A stretch of DNA of 64,000 bases, taken from assembly GCA_038527485.1 (NCBI GenBank), contig JBCBFT010000002.1, forward strand, positions 1 to 64,000, in the 5' to 3' direction. Position 1 is the stretch's first letter. Each line of letters opens with the position of its first letter. The DNA comes from JALEFZ01 sp038527485 (GTDB taxonomy: Bacteria > Bacteroidota > Bacteroidia > J057). The position numbers were made by a program, and so were the translations under genes. Shown in pieces: positions 45,468 to 54,278 of this stretch. Under the pieces are notes generated by a model. That model was not told the DNA's origin and searched no databases. It saw only the letters and a list, made by a program, of their open reading frames with translations.

Positions 45468-48035
45468 ATGCAGGATAGAACGATTTGGTTGATAGGGTTG
45501 ATGCTGGGGTTGATTTTGCCCCTGAATGCCCAGATTGAGGACCCCGTAAGTTGGCGTTTCAAGACGAAGCAGCTCAACGATCAGGAATTTGAGCTGATCT
45601 GGGAAATGAGTGTGGAGCGAGGATGGCATGTGTATTCTCAATTTACAGGGGCAGGAGGACCTGTTCCGACTTCTTTTACCTTTGAAGAAACCCTAGGAGC
45701 TACTCTAGAAGGCGCAGTCAAAGAAGAGGGAAAAATCCACAAAGGCTTCGATGAACTCTTCCAGACAGATGTCGCCTACTTCGAAGGAGACGCCATATTC
45801 AAGCAAAAAGTCAAGTTGACTGCTGATGAAGCAACGTTTGCAGGATACCTCACCTTCATGGTTTGTGACGATGAAAAATGTCTCCCTCCCAAGGATATAG
45901 ATTTCACGTTCTCACTTGCAAAACCAGCAACCGATAAAGGGAAGATAGATCAAGTGGATCTTCCCAAAGAAAACCCGAAAGTACCTCAGCAAAAAAAGCC
46001 ACAAGACGTACAAAAGGACGATGTAAAAGCAGAACCTGAGAAAAAAGGAATAGAAACACCCGCCTTTCCTAGCATATCGACAAATCCTCTCGCACAGACG
46101 GACAACTCACCAGACATTCCCGCCGCCTCAGAAGAGGGACACGTAAAATGGACACCTGGATTTGTCAAACTGGAAAATGGTAACTATCAAGTAATTTTTG
46201 GTGCGGAGATTGAGGAAGGTTGGAAAATCTATGCACCAGATATGGAAGAGGGGGGGCCGATTCCTACAGATTTTGTATACGAAGCCAAAGGGCTGGAAAT
46301 CGTCTCACCTGTACAGGCAGATCGTTCTCCCAAGGTGATGCAAGACGATGAAATCTTCCAGATGGAGGTACGGACGTATGAGGGAAACGTGAAATTCTTT
46401 CAAGAAATTAAGATAGAAGGTACACCTGTTCTGGATTTGTATGTCGATTACATGGCCTGTAGCAAGGAGGTTTGCATTCCTTACAACTCCAATTTCAACA
46501 TTGACTTAAGTGGACAGGGAAGGCAGATGGAGCCTCTGGCTCCTACCGACCAAGAAGTGAAAGAAGCAGCTTCCATCACGGAAGTCTTTGAGCAGATTAA
46601 AGCAGATCCTATCTCAGATTGTACCACAACCGCTGACAATACCGAAGACTTGTGGGGCGTCTTTCTACGCGGGATCATTTTTGGGTTATTTGCGATTCTG
46701 ACGCCTTGTGTATTCCCGATGATTCCCTTGACGGTCAGCTTCTTCACTAAGCGCAGTACCAATCGTCGCCTTGGACAGATCAATGGAATGATCTATGGAT
46801 TGTCTATCCTGGGCATCTATCTTTCGCTGAGCTTACCCTTCCACTTGTTAGATGGACTTTCAGGTAGCATCTACAATGAGCTATCGACCAATCCCATCTT
46901 GAACTCCTTTTTCTTTGCGGTCTTCATCGTATTTGCCTTCTCCTTCTTTGGTTTCTACGAGATCACGCTACCCAGTAGATTCACCAACTCTATGAATCAA
47001 AAAAGCTCGGTAGGTGGATTTATAGGTATATTTTTCATGGCCTTCACCCTGGTCATTGTTTCATTCTCTTGTACAGGCCCCCTTTTAGGAAACGTCATTG
47101 CACTTTCTTCTACTGGGATGACGAGCGCATGGGGATTGACAGCGGCTTTGGCAGGATTCGGGGTCGCCTTCGGTTTGCCTTTTGCTTTGTTTGCAGCTTT
47201 CCCCGCCCTGCTCAGTTCCTTACCTAAGAGCGGCGGATGGCTGGGTGTATTCAAAGTTGTCCTTGGATTTATCGAGATCGCACTCTCGATCAAGTTTCTC
47301 TCCAAGGCAGACCTCATCTCCGAATGGGGCATCATGCCACGCGAAGTATTTTTTGGAATCTGGGTGGTTGTCGGAATCCTCACGATTATCTATTTCCTAG
47401 GAGGGCTAAAGTTTCCAGCCGATCCCAATCCCTTCCCTTTGGCGCGCTGGCGCTATGGAGCAGCAGCCGTCACGCTGGGACTGGTCATACTGATTCTTCC
47501 AGGGTTCGTACGCACGATTCCCTTCTTAGCAGGCTTCCCACCCCCACTACACTACAGTATTTTTGAAAAAGAATCCGAGTGTCCACTAGAACTCGAGTGT
47601 CATAAGAATGACTACGAAAGTGCACTCACCTACGCAAAAGCAGTAAATAAGCCCATCATGATTGACTTCACAGGACATGGCTGTGAAAACTGTCGTAAGA
47701 TGGAGGCCAATGTTTGGACAGATTCAGAGATCTTTCAGATGATCAGCGAAGAGTATGTCTTGGTTTCTCTGTATGCAGATGATCGTACCAAGCTTCCTGA
47801 GACATTGACTGTTCCTACTGCTGATGGTGTCAGTACGCAGAAACTCCGTACGGAGGGAAGTAAATGGGCTTATCTAGAAGAAACCGTTTTCAACTACAAT
47901 GCCCAGCCCCTTTACGTGTTGCTATCTCCTGACCAGCAGGTATTAAATGCACCAATCGGAGGTATCACGAGCAAAGAGGAGTATAAAGCATTTTTGGAAT
48001 GTGGACTAAATACATTCCAGCAGCTTCAGGAATAG
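45468..48035 (+). CDS. dsbD: Thiol:disulfide interchange protein, two N-terminal domains
   Basis: About 855 aa from the ATG at 45468 (MQDRTIWLIGLMLGL, signal peptide to NAQ); an ATG at 45423 would add 15 residues. Two DsbD-alpha domains stand in tandem: ~20-145 with 'CDDEKCLPP' and ~225-345 with 'CSKEVCIPY'. The ~8-helix beta domain follows with 'LTPCVFPMIPLTVSFF' and 'SFSCTGPLLGNV' cysteines, then a thioredoxin domain with C-E-N-C ('GHGCENCRKMEANVW'). It passes electrons from cytoplasmic thioredoxin to periplasmic thiol proteins. The tandem alpha domain makes it much longer than E. coli DsbD. Confidence 0.9.
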   Translation: MQDRTIWLIGLMLGLILPLNAQIEDPVSWRFKTKQLNDQEFELIWEMSVERGWHVYSQFTGAGGPVPTSFTFEETLGATLEGAVKEEGKIHKGFDELFQTDVAYFEGDAIFKQKVKLTADEATFAGYLTFMVCDDEKCLPPKDIDFTFSLAKPATDKGKIDQVDLPKENPKVPQQKKPQDVQKDDVKAEPEKKGIETPAFPSISTNPLAQTDNSPDIPAASEEGHVKWTPGFVKLENGNYQVIFGAEIEEGWKIYAPDMEEGGPIPTDFVYEAKGLEIVSPVQADRSPKVMQDDEIFQMEVRTYEGNVKFFQEIKIEGTPVLDLYVDYMACSKEVCIPYNSNFNIDLSGQGRQMEPLAPTDQEVKEAASITEVFEQIKADPISDCTTTADNTEDLWGVFLRGIIFGLFAILTPCVFPMIPLTVSFFTKRSTNRRLGQINGMIYGLSILGIYLSLSLPFHLLDGLSGSIYNELSTNPILNSFFFAVFIVFAFSFFGFYEITLPSRFTNSMNQKSSVGGFIGIFFMAFTLVIVSFSCTGPLLGNVIALSSTGMTSAWGLTAALAGFGVAFGLPFALFAAFPALLSSLPKSGGWLGVFKVVLGFIEIALSIKFLSKADLISEWGIMPREVFFGIWVVVGILTIIYFLGGLKFPADPNPFPLARWRYGAAAVTLGLVILILPGFVRTIPFLAGFPPPLHYSIFEKESECPLELECHKNDYESALTYAKAVNKPIMIDFTGHGCENCRKMEANVWTDSEIFQMISEEYVLVSLYADDRTKLPETLTVPTADGVSTQKLRTEGSKWAYLEETVFNYNAQPLYVLLSPDQQVLNAPIGGITSKEEYKAFLECGLNTFQQLQE

Positions 48036-48061
48036 AAATAGTACTTAGGTCAAATTGTATA

Positions 48062-48123
48062 AGTAATAAGTCATCCCTATCTCACAAGACCCGCAAGTGA
48101 TAGAGGGATGACTTTATTACTTT
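48062..48123 (+). terminator. Long hairpin terminator after dsbD
   Basis: AAGTCATCCCT (48068-48078) pairs with AGGGATGACTT (48104-48114), and an outer AGTAAT/ATTACT extends the stem past one bulge. T residues follow. It may work in both directions. Confidence 0.75.
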
Positions 48124-48210
48124 ATGCATGTATTGTAGGAAATCGCACATCCACACATCCACCATTATATCCTCCTTTTTTCTTCCCTGATCATTTGCGA
48201 TATTCGACCT

Positions 48211-48798
48211 ATGCTTTCCCTCTGGCTGTTACTTTCCTTACTCTGGATGATTTATTTGATCCTGCATAGCGTCTTGGCTAGCAGTCAGGTAAAGGAATGG
48301 TTTGCCTATCATCTTCCCCAAATAAAGCCCTACTACCGACTCACATACAATTCCATTGCTTTTGTAGGTTTACTGAGCCTTGTTTATTTCTATGTGACAT
48401 GGCCTGCCAATCCTGTAATTTCCGAACGCCCCTTCCTGGGATGGGGATTCATAGGAATTGCAATTGTCATAGGAATCACGGCTTTACAGCAGTATGATCT
48501 AGGAGAGTTTGCGGGAACTCGGCAAGTACGAGAGGCACAACAGGAGAGTCAGACCGCACTCCATACGGTCGGGCTCAACAAAGTAGTGCGACACCCGCTG
48601 TATTTTGCCATTTTGATTGGGATATGGGGAAATTTTCTCAGAGGGGGAGATGATCTTAGCCTGGCTACTGCGATTGTGATGAGCCTTTATGTATACGTAG
48701 GAGCCAAATGGGAGGAGAAGAAGTTAAAAATGGCGTTTGGTGAGGCATATGTCCAGTATCAAAAACGGACTTCTATGCTCATTCCTTGGATATTTTGA
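48211..48798 (+). CDS. NnrU/isoprenylcysteine-methyltransferase-like membrane protein
   Basis: 195 aa with about five helices. The C-terminal signature 'VVRHPLYFAILIGIWGNFL' and 'EEKKLKMAFGEAYVQYQKRTSMLIPWIF' is the ICMT/PEMT SAM-binding pattern (RHP..., E.., Y..Y). The N-terminal 'LLLSLLWMIYLILHSVLAS' with His resembles NnrU-type proteins. A membrane SAM-dependent methyltransferase is likely but its substrate (lipid, quinone or other) is not shown. It converges with the DUF2064 operon end. Confidence 0.75.
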   Translation: MLSLWLLLSLLWMIYLILHSVLASSQVKEWFAYHLPQIKPYYRLTYNSIAFVGLLSLVYFYVTWPANPVISERPFLGWGFIGIAIVIGITALQQYDLGEFAGTRQVREAQQESQTALHTVGLNKVVRHPLYFAILIGIWGNFLRGGDDLSLATAIVMSLYVYVGAKWEEKKLKMAFGEAYVQYQKRTSMLIPWIF

Positions 48799-48813
48799 CT
48801 ATGACAGGCCCAA

Positions 48814-49422
48814 CTAGTCCTCCTGCGCATAATGTGCCAAAAACGTCCCTTCCAAATCCTCCACAAAATCCACATCTGAAAGCGTTGGCAATAAGGCAGC
48901 ATACTTGCCCAAAGTGGCCAAATCTGCCAAGGTATCTTTTAGCACAGTATCCGTACTCCAAGCTTTGTCCTTAAATACCGCGGGAAGCCACTCTTTTTTG
49001 GCTAAGAAATAGTATCCTCCGTCATCCGCAGGGCCAATGACCGCATCATGGCTTTCTAGTTCTAAAAACCCCTTCTTTAGGATATCCGACGTCAAGCGTG
49101 CATTGTCACTACCGATAATTCCCACACGTTGATACCCCTGATCGAATCCCCACTGAAAGGCATGTGTCATGCGATCACCTAGCGTCTCACCCACTTGTGC
49201 ATATCTAGGGAAGCCCGCCTCTGACCATAGATCCTGTGCTGGCATCTCATTTCCAAAAAAAACTGCCTTATCCACCGTAAGTTCCTGCGTGACCTGTAAG
49301 GTGTAAGCGAGCAATTCACGATAGACAGCCAGCGCTTTCTCATGCCCGATACCTGCTGCTAGACGCGTTTTGGACTGACCCGCGACGGGATGCTTGACAA
49401 AAATGATCAATAATTCACGCAT
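48814..49422 (-). CDS. DUF2064/TIGR04282 glycosyltransferase-fold protein
   Basis: About 202 aa from the ATG at 49422, whose first bases overlap the upstream gene's stop (ATGCGTGA, 8 bases). It starts 'MRELLIIFVKHPVAGQSKTRLA', then 'FGNEMPAQDLW', 'GETLGDRMTHAFQWGFDQGY', 'VGIIGSDNARLTSDIL' and 'DAVIGPADDGGYYFLA', all typical of the TIGR04282 family, a GT-A/nucleotidyltransferase fold. Some members act in arsenosugar formation, but no arsenic gene is present here. It is last in a three-gene operon with a PEP-utilising enzyme and a hydrolase-fold protein. Confidence 0.88.
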   Translation of the reverse strand: MRELLIIFVKHPVAGQSKTRLAAGIGHEKALAVYRELLAYTLQVTQELTVDKAVFFGNEMPAQDLWSEAGFPRYAQVGETLGDRMTHAFQWGFDQGYQRVGIIGSDNARLTSDILKKGFLELESHDAVIGPADDGGYYFLAKKEWLPAVFKDKAWSTDTVLKDTLADLATLGKYAALLPTLSDVDFVEDLEGTFLAHYAQED

Positions 49423-51538
49423 AAGGAATCTGTTCTTGCGATTCTGGTAGTCGAGTGACCTCCCCCGTTTTTCCATCTATCTCTATCCATTCTCCCTCCT
49501 CCAAGATAAGCTGGGGGGGAATGCGTGTGACAGAAGGAATACCAGACTCTCGCAAAATAATAGAAGCGTGTGAGAGGATCCCCCCCACATACGACAAAAC
49601 ACCTTGTACTTGCAAAAAGTAGGGAATCCATCCAGGATCTAAAGAGTCTGCCACCAGTATGATATTCTCATAATCAGGGCGCTTCAATGTCGCTAGATCC
49701 GACTTTGGGACGCGCCATACTTGCCCTTTCACCTTTCCTGGATAAATACCGATTCCCTGCGGATGCACTTCCTCATCTTGTCCCTGCAAGGTCTCTAGTA
49801 TAGATAAGGGAAGGCGCCTGTCGTGCTGATTCCTCAAAAAAGCATCCATATCCCATCCAGCCGATTCAGGATAATGGATCTGGGCCAATGTAGTCGCATC
49901 TATAGAGCCATCTAGGACTTGAGAGAGATCTTCTGGGTAAAAACTCGCAAAATCTAACTCTTTACCCATTCGGTTTTCTGCATGCGCTTGTATTTCTTCT
50001 CTCAGCAAAAAGAAGTAACGCATGGCATGATGTCGCAACCATTCACGGGTATTCATCAACTGGACAAATGGCCGAGAGTACCAAGAAATTTTCTGTCTCG
50101 GTTTCCCTTCATTTTTACCCGATCCGCCTTGCTGCATGGACTCCATCAGCTGTGTCCATTGGGCTTCTGTATACTCAGAAAATCGAGCCTGCCCAATGTC
50201 TGATTCATAGAAGCCGCGGTGCCCATAGTTTTTCAAAAACACTTCTTTCTCCACCTTACCATGTGCCACATCCTGAAACGCTTGAAGGAACTGGCCGCTT
50301 TCACTCTGTACAGAAAGATGATCCAGACGCCCTCTTCTCGCCAGCACCTTGATAGGTCCTGACATCGCCCCTGTCAAGGCCTGCATCAGCGAAACCAACT
50401 CCACATATACCACCTGCATGTCCGTCATCCAGTTATTGAAAGCGATGTCGGGATTGTTGCGCCAGAGGAGGCGGCGCGTCTCGATGACCCGCAGGAGATA
50501 ACGTTGCTTGTCTCGAACCCATCTCCGTGTACGGCCGATCACTGAGAGCTGCTCTTTGAGTACCGCCATGAATACCTTGAACTTTCCCAGTGCCTGCCAA
50601 GGCCGAAGCCCTACCCTGTAAGGATCTTCTGCTCCCACCGACTCACATACCAATGCGGTGGGCAGGCCCCATTCGACCATCGTATCGAGCAGGGCAGACA
50701 GGTTGATCCAAGGCATACCTGCGGAGATTTGGATGAAATCTCGATTGGGAAGCGTGGGGTCAAGTTTGCGATAATAAGCGAACAGATGTGTACTACAAGA
50801 ATCTATAATGGCCGTCATCAAGGGAGAGGGATGCGGCGGAAGGATTTCTTTGTGGTTAGCAGATGTTAGGACCTCTTCTGCCTCTTCCTCATTTGTGATG
50901 GGACGCGCTTGTAGGACATATACCTCGTGATTATGGATGGTGAACTCAATGTCTAATCCCAAAGGAGATTCTAAAGGCTGGCTCTTGAGGAGTTTCTGAG
51001 TGTAAGCAGAGAGCTTGATAAAGGAGCGTGCGAAAGCTCTATGCGGATGGTCTTTGGGAAAGGGCTTCCAAGGCATCGTGATCCCCGACCAAAAAATATC
51101 TTTGTATTGAAAACGAGGCAATAAGATGGTCAAAGGATTGACTTCCCCCCCTACAACCTGCTCGCCCATTCCCTCAAAGTAATTCATCTTCCATACAGCC
51201 TTTCGGTAGGCAAACAATACACCACTCGCCTGCACCTCTACCATTTCCTGCGCGATCAGATACTGGCCATGTCGATGGGGATAGGATGCAAATACGGCCT
51301 CGATTGCCTCATCCAGCTCGTTGCGCTTGACATTGAGTCGAGTCAAGAAGTGTCCAGCCATGGACCGCTTGACACCATCCTCCTGTGAGAAAGACGACCT
51401 TACCGAAATCGGGAAAGAAAGATGGACCGTCAGGCGATGATGTCTTCCCGCACAAAAGTCCTCATAGGAAATCCCTACAAATCGAGGAGTAGGGACGCCG
51501 AGTCTCTTGATGGTATGTAATTGATCGAGCTTGCTCAT
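49415..51538 (-). CDS. PEP-utilising phosphotransferase (rifampicin phosphotransferase-like)
   Basis: 707 aa. The N-terminal ATP-grasp domain (~1-215) ends in 'EVYVLQARPITNEEE', the QxRPIT signature of PEP synthase and rifampicin phosphotransferase. A helical middle (~230-580) contains 'YGHRGFYESDIGQARFSE', very like RPH. The C-terminal swivel domain has 'QGIGIYPGKVKGQVWRV' and the phosphohistidine motif 'GVLSYVGGILSHASIILRESGIPSV' with catalytic His near 665. The three-domain order (ATP-binding, middle, His) matches RPH, so it may phosphorylate a small molecule, using ATP and a phosphohistidine intermediate. ATG at 51538 overlaps the hydrolase stop as ATGA. Confidence 0.8.
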   Translation of the reverse strand: MSKLDQLHTIKRLGVPTPRFVGISYEDFCAGRHHRLTVHLSFPISVRSSFSQEDGVKRSMAGHFLTRLNVKRNELDEAIEAVFASYPHRHGQYLIAQEMVEVQASGVLFAYRKAVWKMNYFEGMGEQVVGGEVNPLTILLPRFQYKDIFWSGITMPWKPFPKDHPHRAFARSFIKLSAYTQKLLKSQPLESPLGLDIEFTIHNHEVYVLQARPITNEEEAEEVLTSANHKEILPPHPSPLMTAIIDSCSTHLFAYYRKLDPTLPNRDFIQISAGMPWINLSALLDTMVEWGLPTALVCESVGAEDPYRVGLRPWQALGKFKVFMAVLKEQLSVIGRTRRWVRDKQRYLLRVIETRRLLWRNNPDIAFNNWMTDMQVVYVELVSLMQALTGAMSGPIKVLARRGRLDHLSVQSESGQFLQAFQDVAHGKVEKEVFLKNYGHRGFYESDIGQARFSEYTEAQWTQLMESMQQGGSGKNEGKPRQKISWYSRPFVQLMNTREWLRHHAMRYFFLLREEIQAHAENRMGKELDFASFYPEDLSQVLDGSIDATTLAQIHYPESAGWDMDAFLRNQHDRRLPLSILETLQGQDEEVHPQGIGIYPGKVKGQVWRVPKSDLATLKRPDYENIILVADSLDPGWIPYFLQVQGVLSYVGGILSHASIILRESGIPSVTRIPPQLILEEGEWIEIDGKTGEVTRLPESQEQIPYA

Positions 51539-52293
51539 CCTTGAATGAAGTTGAGAATTTTTTCCCTAAAGTCTAGCGGATCGTCCAACATAGGAAAGTG
51601 ATCCCAATCATCCACTACTGAAAAAGTACTCTGAGGAAAATCGGCTTTCCACAGTCCCAAGTGCTTCGCCTGCACCACGCGCTCCTTCCCCCCCCAAATA
51701 AAATGAAAGGACTCCTGCCCGATCTTTTTACGAATCTTTCGGTACCAATCTACGGTGATCAAATCAAAAAAGATGGGAAAAGCTGCACATTGTGCATAGT
51801 CATCAAAGAATCGATCCAAAATGACCGAGTCTATTTCTTCAGGTTGTAAAAATAGCCGCTTCCTCCAGATCGGACGCATGAAGGGAGCGACAATCAACTT
51901 TTGCATTGCACGACGTATGAACATCGGTTTCATCAGTTTTGGGAAGAAGCGGACATGCAGAGAGGCACCTATAACCGAATGAAGGAAGATTTTTTGTGGC
52001 TGAATTCTGCGTCCACTGGGAAATGTGTAATCCCGTTTGGCCCATTCCATCACAAGTGATCCCCCGATGCCATGACCGTATATGATCCATTCCTCTTCTT
52101 TCCCCATGGCTCGCTCCATATCCGCCAAAAATACATCCCAATAGTTTGCTGTAGCAGGTAGTGGCCTTCCATCAAATCCGCTCAGGTCAGGTATGACAAA
52201 CTTGTACCTGTCCTCACCCTCCATTAATTGAAGAAAAGGGAGAAACCTGGTTTTACCGCCTCCGTTGCCGTGAAGCATCAATATATTCGCCAC
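51535..52293 (-). CDS. Alpha/beta-hydrolase-fold protein lacking the nucleophile Ser
   Basis: 252 aa with a GTG start at 52293 (ATG at 52278 is the alternative). Fold marks: 'ILMLHGNGGGKTRFLPFLQL' at the oxyanion end, 'KFVIPDLSGFDGR', 'WIIYGHGIGGSLVMEWAKRD' and a terminal 'DDWDHFPMLDDP'. The nucleophile elbow, normally G-H-S-x-G, reads G-H-G-I-G: Gly75 replaces Ser (codon GGC at 52069-52071). The usual acid residue is also altered ('GGKERVV'). The His remains. It is likely non-hydrolytic and may be a binding subunit or enzyme of unusual chemistry. The overlap with the PEP enzyme gene is 4 bases. Confidence 0.75.
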   Translation of the reverse strand: MANILMLHGNGGGKTRFLPFLQLMEGEDRYKFVIPDLSGFDGRPLPATANYWDVFLADMERAMGKEEEWIIYGHGIGGSLVMEWAKRDYTFPSGRRIQPQKIFLHSVIGASLHVRFFPKLMKPMFIRRAMQKLIVAPFMRPIWRKRLFLQPEEIDSVILDRFFDDYAQCAAFPIFFDLITVDWYRKIRKKIGQESFHFIWGGKERVVQAKHLGLWKADFPQSTFSVVDDWDHFPMLDDPLDFREKILNFIQG

Positions 52294-52332
52294 AAGTTTT
52301 TTGTTATGATCAACCCCATTCGGAGGCGATTG

Positions 52333-52344
52333 TTGTTATAACAA
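52333..52344. promoter_or_regulatory. 12-bp palindrome upstream of the hydrolase-PEP enzyme operon
   Basis: TTGTTATAACAA is a perfect palindrome 40 bases upstream of the operon start at 52293, in a position fit for an operator. No factor is known to me for it. Confidence 0.3.
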
Positions 52345-52407
52345 AGAAGCAGGAGGATAAAAGATTGCTTTGAAGGGCCTGTACCTAGCAACACCTCCCG
52401 TATTTGG

Positions 52408-53097
52408 CTATATGATTTCAAGATCTGCCAACCCTTTTAACCAGCTTTGGGCATTCTCCCCAGCCTCCTGGTAAATGGCCTCTCTTGTGCGCCCGCTCCT
52501 TTTCAACACTTTGTAGCTATGATCTGCACCTTCTAACCAGTGAAGGGTGGCTTTTTCTCCTATACCCTCCGTCACTACTGGCAATAGGTCAGATTTGGCA
52601 AATGTATCTCTGGTTCCTGATAAAAATAACTGCGGAAGGGAAATCGTCTTTAAATGAGCAGCCCTCTCTGTTCCGGGTTTACCTGGTGCATGCAGCGGGA
52701 AAGAAAAATAAATAAGTGCTTTGACATCTGGAATCAATTGATCTACTGCAGCTTGGGCGGTCATTCTCCCTCCAAATGAATGTCCCCCTGCCAGTAATAC
52801 AAGCTCAGGAGCTATTGCTTTTCCTGTTTTGACTGCTTGTTTTATCGTTGTCAGCGTCACTTTTTTTCCGTCTCTTCCCCCTCCTCCACGCTCCATATAG
52901 GGAAAGTGATACCGAAAAGTGCCTATACCTACAGCAGCAAGTGCATGAGCCAGAGATTCCATGTGTTCATGCTTCATACCTGCCCCTGCTCCATGTCCCA
53001 AGACTAGATAGGCTTTGGCATCGGGGGGAATAAGTGAGAGATAAGACACATTTCCCTTTTCTTCATTGACTTCAAAGTGACCTGTCAGTTCTTTCAT
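52408..53097 (-). CDS. Alpha/beta hydrolase (KANL3/Tex30-like)
   Basis: 229 aa. The start has 'AKAYLVLGHGAGAGMKHEHMES', with HGAG at the oxyanion loop, then the intact nucleophile elbow 'LAGGHSFGGRMTAQ', 'SLPQLFLSGTRDTFAKSDLL' with the acid Asp and 'EGADHSYKV' with the His, so the triad is complete. It matches the short KANL3/Tex30 family of alpha/beta hydrolases. It lies 114 bases upstream of the hydrolase-PEP enzyme operon in the same direction and may be co-transcribed. Substrate unknown. Confidence 0.88.
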   Translation of the reverse strand: MKELTGHFEVNEEKGNVSYLSLIPPDAKAYLVLGHGAGAGMKHEHMESLAHALAAVGIGTFRYHFPYMERGGGGRDGKKVTLTTIKQAVKTGKAIAPELVLLAGGHSFGGRMTAQAAVDQLIPDVKALIYFSFPLHAPGKPGTERAAHLKTISLPQLFLSGTRDTFAKSDLLPVVTEGIGEKATLHWLEGADHSYKVLKRSGRTREAIYQEAGENAQSWLKGLADLEII

Positions 53098-53291
53098 CGT
53101 AATGAGTATCGGAGGAATGAAAAATAAAGCGGAAGTTTCTCCTTTGAGCGTATTCGCCTTGAATACGACATATTTAGCGAAAAAAAAGAGTAGTTTCGCG
53201 ATTTCAGAAAGATGAAAAAATAGTTTTCCCTGATTTTGGTAAAAATCTAATGGAGATCAAGGAAAGGAGCTAAGCGTCTGAATCAACCTAC

Positions 53292-54008
53292 ATGGAACGA
53301 GCAGCGGACAAAGACATACCCCAAATAGATGTCATCATACCAGCCTTTAATGAAGAAAAATCTATAGGTAAGGTAGTACGAGACATCCCAAAAGAATGGG
53401 TACGTGAGATCATTGTGGTGAATAACCACTCTACGGATGGGACAGTTCCTGCCGCCCGAGCAGCTGGAGCAACCGTACTAAACGAGGATCGGCCAGGATA
53501 CGGCTTTGCTTGCTTGAAAGGAATCGATTATCTCAAACAAAAGCCGAAGGATGTACAACCTGAGATTGTGGTTTTTTTAGACGGGGACTACTCAGATTAT
53601 CCAGAAGAATTGCCTAAATTAGCCGCGCCAATAATCGAAGGTCAGGCCCAAATGGTCATAGGTTCCAGGGCTTTAGGTAATCGAGAACGTGGCGCGCTGA
53701 CACCTCAGCAGGTCTTTGGCAACTGGTTGGCTACTCGTCTACTCAAACTGATTTATGGAGCCTTGTTTACGGATCTGGGCCCTTTCCGTGCCATCAGATT
53801 TGAGGATTTACTCGCAATAGATATGAAGGATCAAACCTATGGCTGGACTGTAGAGATGCAGGTCAAGGCAGCCAAATACGGGCTGACATCCACTGAAGTT
53901 CCTGTGAATTATCGCAAACGAATTGGGGTATCTAAAGTATCGGGAACGGTAAAAGGTACGATTATGGCAGGCTACAAAATTATTTGGACCATCATCAAAT
54001 ATATATAA
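53292..54008 (+). CDS. Family 2 glycosyltransferase (DPM1/polyprenol-phosphate type)
   Basis: 238 aa soluble GT-A fold: 'DVIIPAFNEEKSIGKVV' at the start, 'IVVNNHSTDGT', 'RPGYGFACLKGIDYL', 'IVVFLDGDYSDYPEEL' with the metal-binding DGD, 'MVIGSRALGNRERGALTPQQ', 'FTDLGPFRAIRFEDL' and 'NYRKRIGVSKVSGTVKG'. It resembles bacterial DPM1-like enzymes that load a sugar on polyprenyl phosphate. The end is amphipathic (YKIIWTIIKYI). It is followed after 270 bases by a processive-type GT2. Confidence 0.9.
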   Translation: MERAADKDIPQIDVIIPAFNEEKSIGKVVRDIPKEWVREIIVVNNHSTDGTVPAARAAGATVLNEDRPGYGFACLKGIDYLKQKPKDVQPEIVVFLDGDYSDYPEELPKLAAPIIEGQAQMVIGSRALGNRERGALTPQQVFGNWLATRLLKLIYGALFTDLGPFRAIRFEDLLAIDMKDQTYGWTVEMQVKAAKYGLTSTEVPVNYRKRIGVSKVSGTVKGTIMAGYKIIWTIIKYI

Positions 54009-54278
54009 GAGCCGATGCCAAAAAATAATACGAAAAATGTATAAGATCTTGCAGAAAGAATATTTAACAACTTTCTCATTATCAAGTTCTTATCACAAGT
54101 TTTTTGCTTTATACGAAGAAATCTCTAAGAAGTATGAAGGATATTTCACGAGAGAAGCGCCAAAAAGTCTACTATTTACATGTTAGGTCAAGATGAAATC
54201 TTGATGCGAATCGAGGCTTTTTGTTGCAATTTGTATACTTAGATTGGAAATTTACAGCAAAATTTTATAGACGAGCAC

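Noticed and set aside
46997..47383. 128-aa minus-strand frame inside dsbD
   Set aside because: Shadow of the transmembrane region of dsbD; no homology pattern.
48814..49422. Arsenosugar biosynthesis locus
   Set aside because: Only the TIGR04282 protein would fit; no ArsM, radical-SAM ArsS or arsenic transporter is in the window.
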